Part shown: positions 33,732-44,779 of the stretch, piece by piece | How positions within the stretch are numbered: the stretch's first letter is position 1 | Layout of the letters: each line of letters begins with the position of its first letter | From: Albifimbria verrucaria | Lineage: Eukaryota; Ascomycota; Sordariomycetes; Hypocreales; Stachybotryaceae | Direction: 5' to 3' | DNA length: 64,000 nucleotides | NCBI GenBank assembly: GCA_020081605.1 | Contig: JAHREC010000046.1 | Location: 62,001 to 126,000, forward strand | The notes under the pieces: model-generated | The model's input: the letters and a program-made list of their open reading frames with translations, nothing else | The model's database searches: none | Told to the model about the DNA's origin: nothing | Made by a program: the position numbers and the translations under genes

Positions 33732-34093
33732 AATGTGATATTGGTACTCTGTAATTCCTGTTAATTGGAGCACATGCCGCTAAACAGGCGTCGGGCCGGC
33801 ATGGGGCAGTGCCTCCACAACATCGTAGCACCAGCTGTGGTAGGCCCACATTCTGGCCGTTCCTTTGGGCCTGCTCAAAATAGTCATGGCTTGTGTCTAT
33901 TTTGAAGAAATAAATAAAAAAAAATTGAAAGAAAATATGGAAAGAATCACAACAGCAAAAAGGAAAAGAAAGTAATCACCTCTCCAACAATTTTGAATGA
34001 TCAAGTGAAAATGACTCTAACATATAACCTTAGTCGCTTCTTCTCTTGATTCCATGGCCGGTCGACTGACCATAGCGTGTCTTATTAACCAGC
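33732..34093. other. Intergenic, no gene supported
   Basis: 3' flank of the reductase-like gene and promoter of the next gene. An A-rich tract lies near 33905-33970. Confidence 0.5.
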
Positions 34094-34846
34094 ATGCGTT
34101 ATATTCCATGGTTAGTCACAGCTTCTAGTTTTGTGGCACTGTTTGCAATCCACGTCACCCTCCCCAAGCCAAAGCTACTGTCGTACTCCACGCCAATAGG
34201 TCGGGGACCCGCAGACATGCGGCATCGACTCTTCCATTCTGTGGACTCATGACCTCAAAGCGTGCCACGGTTGCCGACATTCTATACAAGGGGAACGTTG
34301 GAGTGCCAGGTAAATACGGCTGTAATATGATGCTCGTGGATGAAGAGATTGCAGAGTTTTACGACCACTTGATCGAATTTGTAAACGGTGCTGGACAAGA
34401 TCAGCGATGCGTATGTTGGCTCAAGATTGGCCCTGATGGAAAGGTAAACGGGTTTTGGAAAGGCAATGAGGTATTGAGCTTTCCGCTACCTGCAGGAGAC
34501 AACCATCGTTTTCTCGTTATCGATGCCGATACGCAAGGAGGTTGCGCATGTGCGGTGGGAGATGAGGTACCGGTGACAGCAATAGAGCAATATGCTGCCA
34601 CATGGCTAGAGTTCGACATGGCCAATGCTTCGAACAACAGATCATCCGGTGCAGATGCATCGTGCCTTGTCTCAGCTCGATGGGGAGGAGATCCCGGCCT
34701 TGCAGGTCTGTGGGCATGGCAATTGCTCCACTATTTACGCAGGTGGAACTGGTGAGAATGCCTACCTAAAAGGCATGGAGCATCTTGATGGGATTGGACT
34801 TAACATTCCTCCGGGCAAAGTGAGGTTGAGAGCCGTAGCTGGCTAA
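34094..34846 (+). pseudogene. Asp f 4-like secreted protein, two frame breaks
   Basis: The family is known from the Aspergillus allergen Asp f 4; its biochemical role is not established. The ATG at 34094 opens a signal peptide (MRYIPWLVTASSFVALFA). Family landmarks follow: WLKIGPDGKVNGFWKG, LSFPLPAGDNH, DADTQGGC, WLEFDMANASN, SGADASCLVSA. In another frame come VCGHGNCSTIYAGGTGENAY and DGIGLNIPPGKVRL, ending at 34846.

Frame changes are near 34245 (between signal region and body) and 34685 (GGGGAGGAG run). Apart from these the protein is full length and would be exported. Confidence 0.7.
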
Positions 34847-35786
34847 CGAAGGGTTGAACTATAACTATATCAAAGTAGGAACCAGGAAAGTGCATCAGTT
34901 GTCCATCGTCATTATTATTATTCCTACTTTCTGATTCTTAATTTTTTTAAAAGTTCATCTTATTGTTTTCTTCAATGGGGTAGCGTACGGTATAATGTAA
35001 ATGCGGAGAATCGAAAGAAGTTAGAGTGTTCAAGTCGTATGTAGAATTGTCATTGATTTGTCTGTCATCGTGCATGGCATGGTTACCATCTGCGACGCTA
35101 CCATGATGTGGCCAGGAGGTCCCAAGCAGCTACAATTATTTACCCCAATAGTTATTGGCCCCGAATACACATTTTCCACCTAGTACACTAATGTCCTAAA
35201 CCCCGGCCGTTCCCCCACATCGTGGTGTGAGCCACCGATGGAAGCTCTACATAGCCCGGGTCATTTCGAAGGGGTCGGCGGGCGTGTTCGGACGATTTCG
35301 TGCTGGAAAATACAGTACTGTAATGCATATGATCAGGTGGATGATTTTGTTCTTGAGGTAGACGGCGGTACCGGGGTTTCGATTATATGATATTCGGTTT
35401 GGAATGGTCCAATTTGTTATTGTCAGTAGGTCCTTGGAACATCGTCGTTGAAGGATCTTTTCTGCTTGCGGCTAACCTGCCAGCACACTTGTAAGATAAT
35501 CACGGCTTTACCTACCTAACTAACCTGAGGGTTTTTTTAATTATTTTTTTAGTTTTCTTTATCTCTCTTTTGTTTTCCCTCCCTCCCTCAACTTATTTAG
35601 CACTCTGAAAACTGCGTGTTTCGACCGATGTCCCCAACGACTAATGGAAGGCTTCTAGTGCAGTGGGAGGGGCACTTAAGGCCACTCAACCCTTGAGCAG
35701 TCGTGGTTACTAGCGGAGAGTGTCCCTCTAAACCCCTGACAACTGGTTTCAGGTCATATTTACAACATACATTCACTGTTACGGGC
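34847..35786. other. 0.9 kb without a supported gene
   Basis: AT-rich 3' flank, then a pyrimidine-rich tract at 35530-35600 before the next gene. A short ATACAGTACTGTA motif lies near 35313. No coding frame is convincing. Confidence 0.5.
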
Positions 35787-37312
35787 ATGGTACACATTTA
35801 CCGAAGCACCGCAACCCTGTTGCTTTGGGCTTCGCTGACGCAGGGCTTCGGAGCTCATGAGCCACACGTCGATCGTTCCGTCACCCCGAATTACATGGGA
35901 GCCGTGTCCTGAGACTATCATTCCAGGTGTAGAATGCGGCAAAATCGATGTGCCGCTCAACTATAAGGCTGGAAACTCCATCGAGGCAGAAGGTGATGGA
36001 ACAATCAGCCTGTTTGTGGGACGTCGAAGACCTGAAGGAGGAACCTCCCACGGGTCTCTGTTCTACAATCCTCATGGGCCTGGCGTTCCAGCAGCCCACC
36101 ATGCCCTCCATGGCCCATATCTTGTGGCTCTTGCGCCAGAAGTATGGGAAACATACGACGTTATTGGCATTGATCCTCGAGGTGTCGGTTATAGCTCGCC
36201 CGTTAAGTGTGATCCCCATATCTTCAACGAGCGCATCAAGACCTTGGTCAACACCAGCCAGGACTTTGACGCTCTTGTCGACTATAATCGTCGGCTTGGT
36301 CAGAGTTGTGCTAATCTCACCGGCGACCTACTTTATCATATGAGCTCCTTACATGTGGCTAAAGATTTCGAAATCGTTCGACTGGCTCTCGGTGCCGAAA
36401 GGTTCAATTACTTCGGCAAGTCCTACGGCTCACTCATCGGCTCGCAGTACCTTTCTCTTTCCCTGAACAGGTGGGTCGCATGGCTTTGGAGGGAGTAATG
36501 GATCATTCCCAGTCCGACATTTCCATGGCAATCACGGAGTCTGTCGCCTACGAGCAAGCTCTGAGACTGTTCTTTCGTTGGTGCAGTGAGATCGTTACAT
36601 GTGATCTTGATGGAGAAACGCCCGCGAATGTCATTGGCAAGCTGCTGAATCGCACTGACGTGATGCCGCTACCAGCCTTGAACTGTGATGGACGTTGTCA
36701 GCCAACCGTTACAGGAGAAGACATTCGATATAACCTGCAGAAATTTCTTGAATCTTTCAGAGGTGTGGATGGAGAAGATTGGTTTGCTTTGAAACTGGCC
36801 CTCAAAGAAGCCATAGAGGGAGACGCCACTAGGTCTGTCGTCACAACTTGCGACAACAGAGACTTCTTCAGGATCCAGTGTCTCTCTTTATGCTCAACTG
36901 GCGACAAGATGTCAAGACTGGGGGCGTCATTCTTCCTCATTCTCAGACTACACGCGACGTCTGCTAGCATTGAAGCCGTTTGTGCCATGGACTGCTGGTG
37001 CTTCGAAAAGTTTCTTCTACCAGAGCCGCTGCATAGGTTGGCCAGCCCAGTCATTAGAAGGTCAGCCAAGGCTACACTATCCGAAGCGATGAAGCGCCTC
37101 CGATTCTATTGTCACACGCAATTTATGACCCGACATTTAGTATCGCATGGGCGGAGGGGTTGAGATCGCAGATACCTCGCGCCGTGAGCATTTTTAGAGA
37201 TGGAGTCAGCCACACGAGCCATGACCTTTTGAAAAGTGAGATGAGGGAGGCAATAGATTGGTATCTAGTGACTGGAAAGATGCCAAAGGATGGAATGGTA
37301 TATGCATCATGA
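35787..37312 (+). pseudogene. Secreted TAP-like serine peptidase (alpha/beta hydrolase), at least four frame breaks
   Basis: The family is related to bacterial tripeptidyl aminopeptidases, which remove N-terminal peptides extracellularly. The ATG at 35787 begins a signal peptide (MVHIYRSTATLLLWASL). In following frames come CGKIDVPLNY, the oxyanion-region motif YDVIGIDPRGVGYSSP, the nucleophile elbow YFGKSYGSLIGSQYL (Ser in KSYGS), then VGRMALEGVMDHSQ.

A Cys/Trp-rich stretch (CIGWPAQ) follows. The C-terminal TAP-like domain is ILLSHAIYDPTFSIAWAEGL, with the catalytic Asp probably in YDPT and the His in VSHTSHDLL. Breaks are near 35885, 36458-36463 (TTTCCC), 36870 and 37085. All parts are present in order, so only small indels separate this from an intact gene. 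Confidence 0.7.
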
Positions 37313-37639
37313 GTATGATCTTCCATGGTAAGTACAGGCCGATATCATTTCGATCTATAATTTTCATGCAGTAATAAACAAATCCAAAGGGACTGAAGGG
37401 TGGCATTCAAGAATATTTTCCTTTCCGTATGCCACGATGTACGTCGTGGTTGGTCTCTCCGATACTCATGACTTTCGTTGCTCCCCTTCCACAGTCGTTC
37501 ATTCATTTTTCTGTGAAATACCGCGGTATTGATCTCGCCGTCTGTTTAGAGTAGATCTTGTAATTCGGTCTCATCATACCTCATCGCATCCTGTAGGTCA
37601 ATCTCGAATCGCATGCTTTTACATCAATATACCTTGCGG
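37313..37639. other. Intergenic, no gene supported
   Basis: Short AT-rich spacer between the peptidase gene and the transporter relic; no coding signal. Confidence 0.5.
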
Positions 37640-38130
37640 AATTCTCATTGCAGGGTTCATCTTGGCTGTTCCTATTGCCAACTACGGCGGGGCCACGGAC
37701 AACTCACAGTCTACTTGGAACACAATCACGAAACTGGATGATCTCGTTGGTTTCCTGCTATTCACTTCTGCTGTTGCAGTGTCCATTCTGGCTTTACAAT
37801 GGGGTGGAGGCTACTTTCTTTGGCGATCTGCGACTATTATTAGCCTATTTTGCGGATCCTTCGTGAACTTACCTGTCGTCCTTGCATGGGAAAGTCGTGT
37901 CGGCCACCAGGCAACGATAGCCTTTCACTTGTTTCATCGTGCATTTGAATGGGCTAGCTGTCTCAATGTTACTTGTATTGTTGGTTGCAATTCAATAGCT
38001 TCTTACTATGTAGTTCTCTATCTACCATCGAACCGTTGTGGATTCAAAGCTACAGTACACATTGAGCAATGCTTCTGGGTAGGAGTCCGCGGATTTGCCA
38101 CAATATCCATAATAAACCGGGGACTGAGAG
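37640..38130 (+). pseudogene. Relic of a DHA2-type MFS drug transporter
   Basis: The frame starting near 37662 matches the middle of 14-helix drug/H+ antiporters (DHA2/TRI12-like). Landmarks are LDDLVGFLLFTSAVAVSILA, then LQWGGGYFLWRSATIISLF, then NVTCIVGCNSIASYYVVLYL where intact members have a YYLPIYFQ-like motif. Only about 150 of the expected 500-600 residues are present.

The N-terminal helices and the whole C-terminal half are missing. The relic abuts the mpaB-like gene on the opposite strand. It is most likely debris of an export gene that once belonged to this neighbourhood. Confidence 0.6.
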
Positions 38131-38135
38131 ACAAG

Positions 38136-39521
38136 TCAAGATGAAAAAGCCAAAGAAGAATAACTCGACTGGACGTTGGAAAAAGTACAACTCGCCCGGA
38201 TGCCAAGACGCATTCTCCTTTCCTGTGTACTTATCCCGCTGTGGGATGTATTTGAAGCGCATTCTTGAACCCCGGACAAGCCATCTTTGCTGTAAATAAT
38301 GACGTGATGTAGTTGTTGCTGGAACCAAGTACTTATTTTTGAATCCAACTTCTTAGACTTTTGCTGGAGGAAGGCTAATGCACGAAGGAGCCAGCAAAGC
38401 CCCTGGAAGCAAGTATACGCGTACCAGCCAGGCTTGCCCATTCCGAGTGCGTCACAGAAGCTGTCGCCATTTAATTTGCGGCTTCCAGCCTCGATGAACT
38501 CGACGGAGATGTTGAATGGTGGCAGGTCTTTCAAGAACTCCACAAAGTTATGGCAAACGATTTCAGAAGTAGGTGTGAGCCGGAGTTCATTGACCAGCAT
38601 GCTTTCCATAGTGGCTTTAGCTTTTACTGTCGACTCGAAGTAACTATGGTGAGTCCCCAGTAAGTATGCCACGTATCGATATAAGGCGATGTAATCGGTA
38701 ACCTCTTGCTCCCGAGGATTCACACCCATTTGTGGTAATTGGAGCCACATGTGGTTACAGCAAAATGTGGCGATCGAATGAATAGAGTCAAGAGCGTTGA
38801 CAGGAGTCCCGAGCTTCTCGATATCAAAATACTCTGGGTTAGCCTCAGCAAGTTTCATGATTCGATTGCGAACTGCTGCATGAAGAAGTCGAACACGAAT
38901 GGCACTGGTATGCCCGGCACCACCAGCGTGCAGTGACTCAAGGGACTCTGAAACTTGGAGTATGAACTGAAATGTTGATAAAAGTCTTCGGCGGAGAGTC
39001 TTGATGGAGAACCCGCCCGTTCGTACAAGAATCTCCACAACGCTTGCCGAAGCTGTGTTCTCGCCTACGAAACCTTGGAGGGCAAAACCCACGATACTCG
39101 CCAACGCATACCGATAAAAGAACTTTTGTCCACGTGCCACTTGGTCCCAATCTACCCAGGCGGGTACGGTATGGACCTCATCCCAAAAAGTCTGTAGCAC
39201 GGGGTCCTCGTTGTGGTGATCACGGAGCAACGTGTACATGTCGCTTGCAGCTTCGCACCCGTCCTGTTTTTGCTTCTGTGAGATTTTTTGCAGTTTCTCA
39301 ACAACGGAACTACCGAGTTGATCGTACTCGTATTGCAAAGGTAGCATTTGGTCTTTGGGTATGTGTAAGTTTGTCCATTGGAAATGATAGTTGGCATATC
39401 GATATCCAGCTTCTCCAATTTTCTCGGCCATGGTGGCCAAATAAGTGCAAAATAGAAACAAATGGCGAAGCCTGTATTGCAGTAATACCTCCAGAGTAGA
39501 TTTTCCATGGCATATTATCAC
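38136..39521 (-). CDS. mpaB-like ER-bound oxygenase (DUF2236 family)
   Basis: The family includes MpaB, the oxygenase that cleaves the farnesyl side chain in mycophenolic acid synthesis, and rubber oxygenase Lcp. The open frame is long (461 codons). The first ATG is at 39431 (MAEKIGEAGYRYAN); in another frame upstream is a start at 39508 with a membrane segment (MENLLWRYYCNTGFAICFYF). A frame change near 39440 may therefore hide the true N-terminal anchor.

Family motifs are FQWTNLHIPKDQMLPLQYEY, DQVARGQKFFYRYALAS, LVRTGGFSIKTLRRRLLSTF and VRLLHAAVR, whose His is the candidate haem ligand. YLLGTHHSYF follows. Later residues (GWYAYTCFQGLCWLLRAL) are typical. The tail after about residue 410 may include a missed intron. 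It lies 4 kb from a terpene synthase, which fits prenyl/terpenoid oxidation (inference). Confidence 0.7.
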   Translation of the reverse strand: MIICHGKSTLEVLLQYRLRHLFLFCTYLATMAEKIGEAGYRYANYHFQWTNLHIPKDQMLPLQYEYDQLGSSVVEKLQKISQKQKQDGCEAASDMYTLLRDHHNEDPVLQTFWDEVHTVPAWVDWDQVARGQKFFYRYALASIVGFALQGFVGENTASASVVEILVRTGGFSIKTLRRRLLSTFQFILQVSESLESLHAGGAGHTSAIRVRLLHAAVRNRIMKLAEANPEYFDIEKLGTPVNALDSIHSIATFCCNHMWLQLPQMGVNPREQEVTDYIALYRYVAYLLGTHHSYFESTVKAKATMESMLVNELRLTPTSEIVCHNFVEFLKDLPPFNISVEFIEAGSRKLNGDSFCDALGMGKPGWYAYTCFQGLCWLLRALAFLQQKSKKLDSKISTWFQQQLHHVIIYSKDGLSGVQECASNTSHSGISTQERRMRLGIRASCTFSNVQSSYSSLAFSS

Positions 39522-40348
39522 AGAAAATTGAGGGAGCTGTATTTTATCAGGTATTCCTGCCCACTCTCATAGTTGCCTCCCCCTCCCCTCATCTTTGCAT
39601 TAGCGCAACGATTGATGTCGATACACACACTGCCAAGACATGCGCACATGCGAAGTTGGATACACAGCAGCCGCAGCCTGTTCTTTGATGCATAATGAGG
39701 GAGTGGTGTGCTGGGTGTATGCGCAATAACAGCCTCGTTCGTGTAAGTAAGGTGACTCGACCAACGCACTGCTCACGTGTGGGCCAGACCATGCGTCAAA
39801 AGGACAGCTCAATGACGAAATTGGAGCCAACTCTGCATTCATTTGACAACAATAAACAAACCAAGGAAAAATGGTTCCACTAATGTGCGGGGCATGGCTT
39901 AATGGAGGATCCCTTGCTTTGGCTTCCTAGTCACCTGCGTGTAAACTATAGCGGGAGGCCTGATTGCCGAATACATATGTTGGTGTAGCACAAGTCATAA
40001 TCTCACGGTTTCAGGTCCGTATCGTTGATTTCTTCTCTGATTTCATGTGAGCAAGGATGAGGACACATATTCATATAGTCTGGCCTTCTCCATCTAGGAT
40101 TTTGGATCTTCATCGTCCCTTTCTGCGAAAGTCGGAGGCTTACGTTCAGAACTGTACATACTACCAAGTCGTTCAAGTCGGGTTTTTATTTCTTCGGCAA
40201 TTATGACAGTACCACACCCTCAATCACTGCACTCTCCAACTGTAGATTATAAGACTAATAGAGTAGCTTATATCAACCGTCGAGTCTGCGCTTTCCCTCA
40301 ATGCCCAACATGATTACAGAACGCTTGTTCGCATCCAACAAGAAAATC
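39522..40348. other. 0.8 kb without a supported gene
   Basis: 5' flank of the mpaB-like gene. Open frames at 39589-39883 overlap on both strands and lack any family features. Confidence 0.5.
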
Positions 40349-41410
40349 CTATAGAACATTGCTTTCTTTCTTCTTCTCTATTTCGTCGGCGAACCTTACC
40401 TTCTTACCGGATCGTATGATGTCTACCGAATTTCGCTTCGACGTTGCACGAGAGTGTGTGCTAGCGTCGGCAACCCAATTACTTCTATTTGATGATTTAT
40501 TTGTATCTTCTTCTCTTCTTAGACGGTCAATTGTCATTTGTTGATGCATTCCTCGATACGTTCTTCGATCTATATTTCGATCATCTGTACCATAGTACGA
40601 ACGCAGTCGTACTTGCCCTTTCAAATCGTCTTTAACTACCCGAGATATAATTTTATTTACCTCTGCGCTGACATCCTTCCAGCCATTCCGGACAATCGGG
40701 GCTGAGCTTTTCTTAGACATAATGGCGAACTTATGGCAAGCCCATCCGCCATCTACATAAGTAGGTTTAGCTCCTTGTGACCAACAAGTACGTACTAGCG
40801 CGGCATCCCCAAGGCTTGGCATCCCGAGACTCAGACTTTTTCCAAAGAGCCCTTGGCTGACTATGTATTCCTGAGTAGTGTAGTTGAGTAAGACATAATC
40901 ACGTTCTGGTGGAAATTGTTCTTTCAATAGATTGAAGTAATGCTGTTTGAATTCGGTCGCCTTTTGAGAAGACAACTTGTAAACAAAGAACTCAACAAGC
41001 TCTGTTAGCGAATATGTTTTTGAAGCGCATCCATAGTAGAGGGCATTGTGTCGTGGGTAGTATTCATGGAAACGGCCATTGGAATCGGGACGATAAGCCG
41101 TTGGCAATTTCGTAGAGTGGCTCCCAACACAGATGATCTGTTTCTCAGCCCAGGCTCCAAGGCAGTTATCGAATAAGATCCTGACAAGCCCAGGTATGTC
41201 ATCCATCTCGATGAAATCTTCCAAGGCAGTATTCATTTCTTCCCACTGTCCCTCGATACAGATTTCATTCAATGTCTCGCGAAGGTGCTCTCCTTCGTTT
41301 GACTTCTTGTCTCCATATTTTTGAACAGTACCGTTTTTATCTCGAAGCTGCTCGAGGTAAGCGTCCAACGCCTGCTCAATGTATCTATCTGATGCTCTTG
41401 ATCTACACAT
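40349..41410 (-). CDS. Unknown 353-aa protein, single exon
   Basis: The intact frame starts at the ATG at 41410 (MCRSRASDRYIEQALDAYLE). The N-terminal half is acidic and helical (GQWEEMNTALEDFIEMDDIP). The middle has an aromatic stretch (YRPDSNGRFHEYYPRHNALY) and a helical segment (ATEFKQHYFNLLKEQFPPER). The C-terminus is basic and disordered (RREEDTNKSSNRSNW, SGKKVRFADEIEKKK).

Just before the ATG is an acceptor-like GTGTAG with a GCTAAT branch-like motif, so an upstream exon is possible, though none joins in frame. No domain is recognised. It sits between the mpaB-like gene and the chitinase. Confidence 0.6.
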   Translation of the reverse strand: MCRSRASDRYIEQALDAYLEQLRDKNGTVQKYGDKKSNEGEHLRETLNEICIEGQWEEMNTALEDFIEMDDIPGLVRILFDNCLGAWAEKQIICVGSHSTKLPTAYRPDSNGRFHEYYPRHNALYYGCASKTYSLTELVEFFVYKLSSQKATEFKQHYFNLLKEQFPPERDYVLLNYTTQEYIVSQGLFGKSLSLGMPSLGDAALVRTCWSQGAKPTYVDGGWACHKFAIMSKKSSAPIVRNGWKDVSAEVNKIISRVVKDDLKGQVRLRSYYGTDDRNIDRRTYRGMHQQMTIDRLRREEDTNKSSNRSNWVADASTHSRATSKRNSVDIIRSGKKVRFADEIEKKKESNVL

Positions 41411-42131
41411 AAAACAATTAGCCCGTGATTTCTCAGCTGGTTATACGGCTCACAGAGGGTCAGGAAAGAAAATCAGTTTTTCTTGCAAATAGCGGCCAGC
41501 GCAATCATTGAGTAGTATAGAACTTGTTTCTCCAGAAATTGAAAGTTGCTCCTGCCGTGTTGGGCATGTCACTCGCCAGTATTCCCCATCTAGTTATGTG
41601 TGAAGGAGGCAGCAAATCCAGGGTAGGTACTGGTACCGGTATCTGGTTAGAAGATCTTTATGAATCCGTGAAGAGGACCCAAAATTGAATCATAAGCGTC
41701 TATTCCCGTAAACTATGTATTCATTTCGAATAGAGCCCTATCTTGAGCGATTGAGGCTATCGTTTCCAGCTTAAACGACTAGTGGAGCTTCTGGTGTCAG
41801 TATCCCAAATCGGCCCCTGATACATACGATGCATACTTTTGGACCGTAGCACTACTGATGTGGAAAACCATGGGCACAATGATGCATTTCACATCACTTC
41901 ATTGTGGCTTGACTTTATCTTACATTACCCTCGACGAAAAGGGGTCTGAGTACCGAACTTGTCAGAGTCTCACCGCAAAGGTTCCCCAAGCGGACCTAAC
42001 GAAAATAGTCAGTCAAAGAGTCAACCATGCTCACTTGTGTATAAGCTCGGTGAATCCCTGCATCCGCAACTCGATCTCTTTATTCTTTGAGCCGTTACTA
42101 CACACACAACACGGTTAGACAATGAAATACT
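41411..42131. other. Divergent intergenic region
   Basis: It separates the 353-aa gene (minus) and the chitinase gene (plus) and probably carries both promoters. The only frame of note (41858-42118) shows no family features. Confidence 0.5.
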
Positions 42132-43271
42132 ATGTTTTTACCTACCATCTTGTCAGTTTTATTTGGTGCAGCGCTTGCATCGGAGCAATGCCAAGTCATA
42201 ACGACAACAGTGCAGTTTAACGCAGCGCCTGCCGTGCCGCCCACCACAACGCCTGCAACAACACCAGCAACAACACCAGCAACAACGCTTGCCACAGAAT
42301 TTGCAGCAACATCAGCGAAAAAACCTTGGCTTTGTTCCACCAAAGGTAAACCCGCAGGTAAAGTTCTGCAAGGATATTGGGAGAATTGGGACGGGTCGAG
42401 TGCGCACCCCTCATTCGGATGGACGCCAATCCACGACCATCAAATCCGCGATCATGGCTACAATGTTATCGCCGCTGCGTTTCCCAACCTTCTTGCCGAT
42501 GGCACGGTAGTTTGGCAAAATGATTCTGGCATGAAGATTTCCACTCCGGCCGAGATGTGTCAGGCAAAAGAAGCAGGGATGACAATTCTCTTGTCCATTG
42601 GAGGAGCCAACGCAGCCGTCGATCTAAGCTCCAGCGCCATCGCCGACAAGTTCGTGGCCACCATCGTGCCGATCCTGAAGCATTACAACTTCGACGGGAT
42701 CGACATCGACCTCGAGACCGGCCTAGTCAGCAGCGGCGACATCAACAAATTGTCCACTTCCCAAGCCAACCTGATTCGCATCATCGACGGCATCCTTGAT
42801 GAGATGCCCTCTGACTTTGGCTTGACCATGGCACCAGAAACCGCATATGTGACAGGCGGTAGCGCTCAATACCAGGGCATCTGGGGTTCTTACCTGCCCA
42901 TCATAAAGAGGTATCTTGATAGTGGACGGCTCTGGTGGCTCAACATGCAGTATTACAACGGTCAGATGTACGGTTGCGCGGGTGACTCCTATCCAGCTGG
43001 CACCATGGAGGGGTTTATCGCACAGACGGATTGCTTGAATCAAGGTCTTGAGATTCAAGGCACGATGATTCGCGTTCCTTATGACAAGCAAGTGCCTGGT
43101 CTTCCGGCGCAGCCTGGCGCTGCTGGTAGCGGCTACATGAGCCCGATCTTGGTTGGGGAGGTTTGGGATCATTACAGGGGCGCGCTAAAAGGCATGATGG
43201 CATGGTCCATCAATTGGGATGGGTCAAACGACTGGACGTTTGGCAATAATCTCAAGGGACGGTTAGGATGA
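42132..43271 (+). CDS. Secreted GH18 chitinase
   Basis: GH18 enzymes hydrolyse chitin by a substrate-assisted mechanism. The single exon of 379 aa begins at the ATG at 42132 with a signal peptide (MFLPTILSVLFGAALAS). A Thr/Ala/Pro linker follows (TTTPATTPATTPATTLAT), so the catalytic domain starts near residue 75 (GKVLQGYWENWDGS).

The substrate-site motif is LLSIGGANA and the catalytic signature FDGIDIDLE, with Asp188, Asp191, Asp193 and the acid/base Glu195. MAPE, LNMQYYN and MMAWSINWD complete the barrel. It resembles the bacterial-like GH18 group more than the classic fungal type (inference). The linker sits before the catalytic domain and no binding module is recognised. All catalytic residues are intact and no frame break is seen, so it should be active. 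Confidence 0.88.
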   Translation: MFLPTILSVLFGAALASEQCQVITTTVQFNAAPAVPPTTTPATTPATTPATTLATEFAATSAKKPWLCSTKGKPAGKVLQGYWENWDGSSAHPSFGWTPIHDHQIRDHGYNVIAAAFPNLLADGTVVWQNDSGMKISTPAEMCQAKEAGMTILLSIGGANAAVDLSSSAIADKFVATIVPILKHYNFDGIDIDLETGLVSSGDINKLSTSQANLIRIIDGILDEMPSDFGLTMAPETAYVTGGSAQYQGIWGSYLPIIKRYLDSGRLWWLNMQYYNGQMYGCAGDSYPAGTMEGFIAQTDCLNQGLEIQGTMIRVPYDKQVPGLPAQPGAAGSGYMSPILVGEVWDHYRGALKGMMAWSINWDGSNDWTFGNNLKGRLG

Positions 43272-43443
43272 AATCCAGAGGTTTTGCCATGAATATCTTC
43301 ATTTTTTTAATTTTTTTATATTCTTCTGCATCTGAATGTCGTATATACGCAAAGTATTCGATTATTTGGTGTTTACCTATTTGATTGTTTAACTATTTGC
43401 CGTCGCATTATTTTTACTTTACTGGTGTCCCATACTGTATGGT

Positions 43444-44779
43444 TTACACTATCAACATGTCGTCTACAGCGATTGGGCCCAATGCACTATTATTGTGGAC
43501 TTTGGGTAGCAGTTTCACTGTGCGTGATCGCTTTACGTCCATACCCCGCTTCCCAAAATACCGCTGGCTCTCATAGCTCCAGTGGAACACGCCGCTCACA
43601 CACTGGGCCATACCATCGACAAACTTTTGCACATCCAAATCGACAGGGCCGATGTAGCGTGGGACCCGTTCGTACAGGTCGTAGAACCTGTTCATCTTCT
43701 CGTCTGCCAAATCCCCAGCCATGTTTATGGCATGCTGGATGCTGAGCTGGTGCTGGTGCCTGAGAATGGTCACAATATTGTGCTCGTCATCACCTACAGA
43801 CTGCTCCTTGTTGTAGGACAGAATATCCTGCAAAATTTGTAAGAAACTCATGGTTATAATCAGTGTTATCTGGAAGATAGGACGAGAAGACGAGAACTTA
43901 CATTAGCTATAGAAATAAGGTCCGCCGCCAACATTTCCAACTCGCAGATGACTGGGTTCTCTCGGATGTCATCAGGGATATTGCCATCCATCTCGTAGAA
44001 AGCCATTGTACTTTGTGCGCCAGACGTGTGACGTCTTACAACAAGATATTCGTCGAGCTGAAGAATACGAGACTGGGATCGATGCTCGGCTTGTTCAACG
44101 ACGGAGTCAACATAGTTAACCCACGTCGTCCAGAATCTTCTTCGAAAGGTCTCAGTAGCCGTCTTGGGGATTCTTAACCAAAACCTTGGAAGACGGTCAG
44201 TATTGGACAATACCCACTTGCAAAGACATGCTTCAGAGAGTGAACATGGACACTTACTGTCGTGCGATTTCACCGCCAATCCATTCGTCACTGGGTCTTG
44301 GCTTATCTGGGTTGCTCATAGCATCGATCATGACCTGGGCTTGACTCAAGACTTCTTGAGGTGATGCCTTGTCCGAGTATTCATCAAACATAAAGAAGAG
44401 GTGCATGAGGTCACACCCAGACCTGACCTGCTCTGCACAAGAAACATTTAAATACTACTCACTAACGATTGACAATGTATTAAGAGAAGCATATCTTACC
44501 ACGTGTCATTCTTGCATAGCACATTCCGGAAAGAAGATCTTTATTATTCCAAAAGTCAGCCTGGGATAAGATACTATTGGGTACGGATACGGCAGTGTGG
44601 GTTAACTGACTGAGCTTGCCCTTTTCGTGAACGAGATTCTGTGTCTCACGGTCAAACGCCGTGAAGCTTGCAGACCATTTCAAGCATTCTTGTTCTACCT
44701 CAACGAGGTACGGGCTCACGAGTCGAGGCCACCTCCAGCTGGTTTCGAGCTCTGGGAGATTGATCGCTTGGCCACTCAT
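43444..44779 (-). CDS. Sesquiterpene-type (class I) terpene synthase
   Basis: Class I cyclases ionise a prenyl diphosphate with three Mg2+ ions. Model complement(join(43444..43827,43902..44184,44258..44432,44500..44779)), 373 aa, start ATG at 44779. Every phase matches, and the introns have good donors and branch sites.

The Asp-rich motif is [11 protein letters not shown] (Asp-Glu-x-x-Asp). The second metal motif is NDILSYNKE, an exact NDxxSxxKE; an intron splits it between Asn and Asp. [13 protein letters not shown] provides the C-terminal Arg-Tyr pair. Length and motifs fit fungal sesquiterpene synthases, probably farnesyl diphosphate as substrate (inference). The product cannot be predicted. 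It is divergently paired with the intact P450 at 45852, so co-regulation is likely. Confidence 0.88.
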
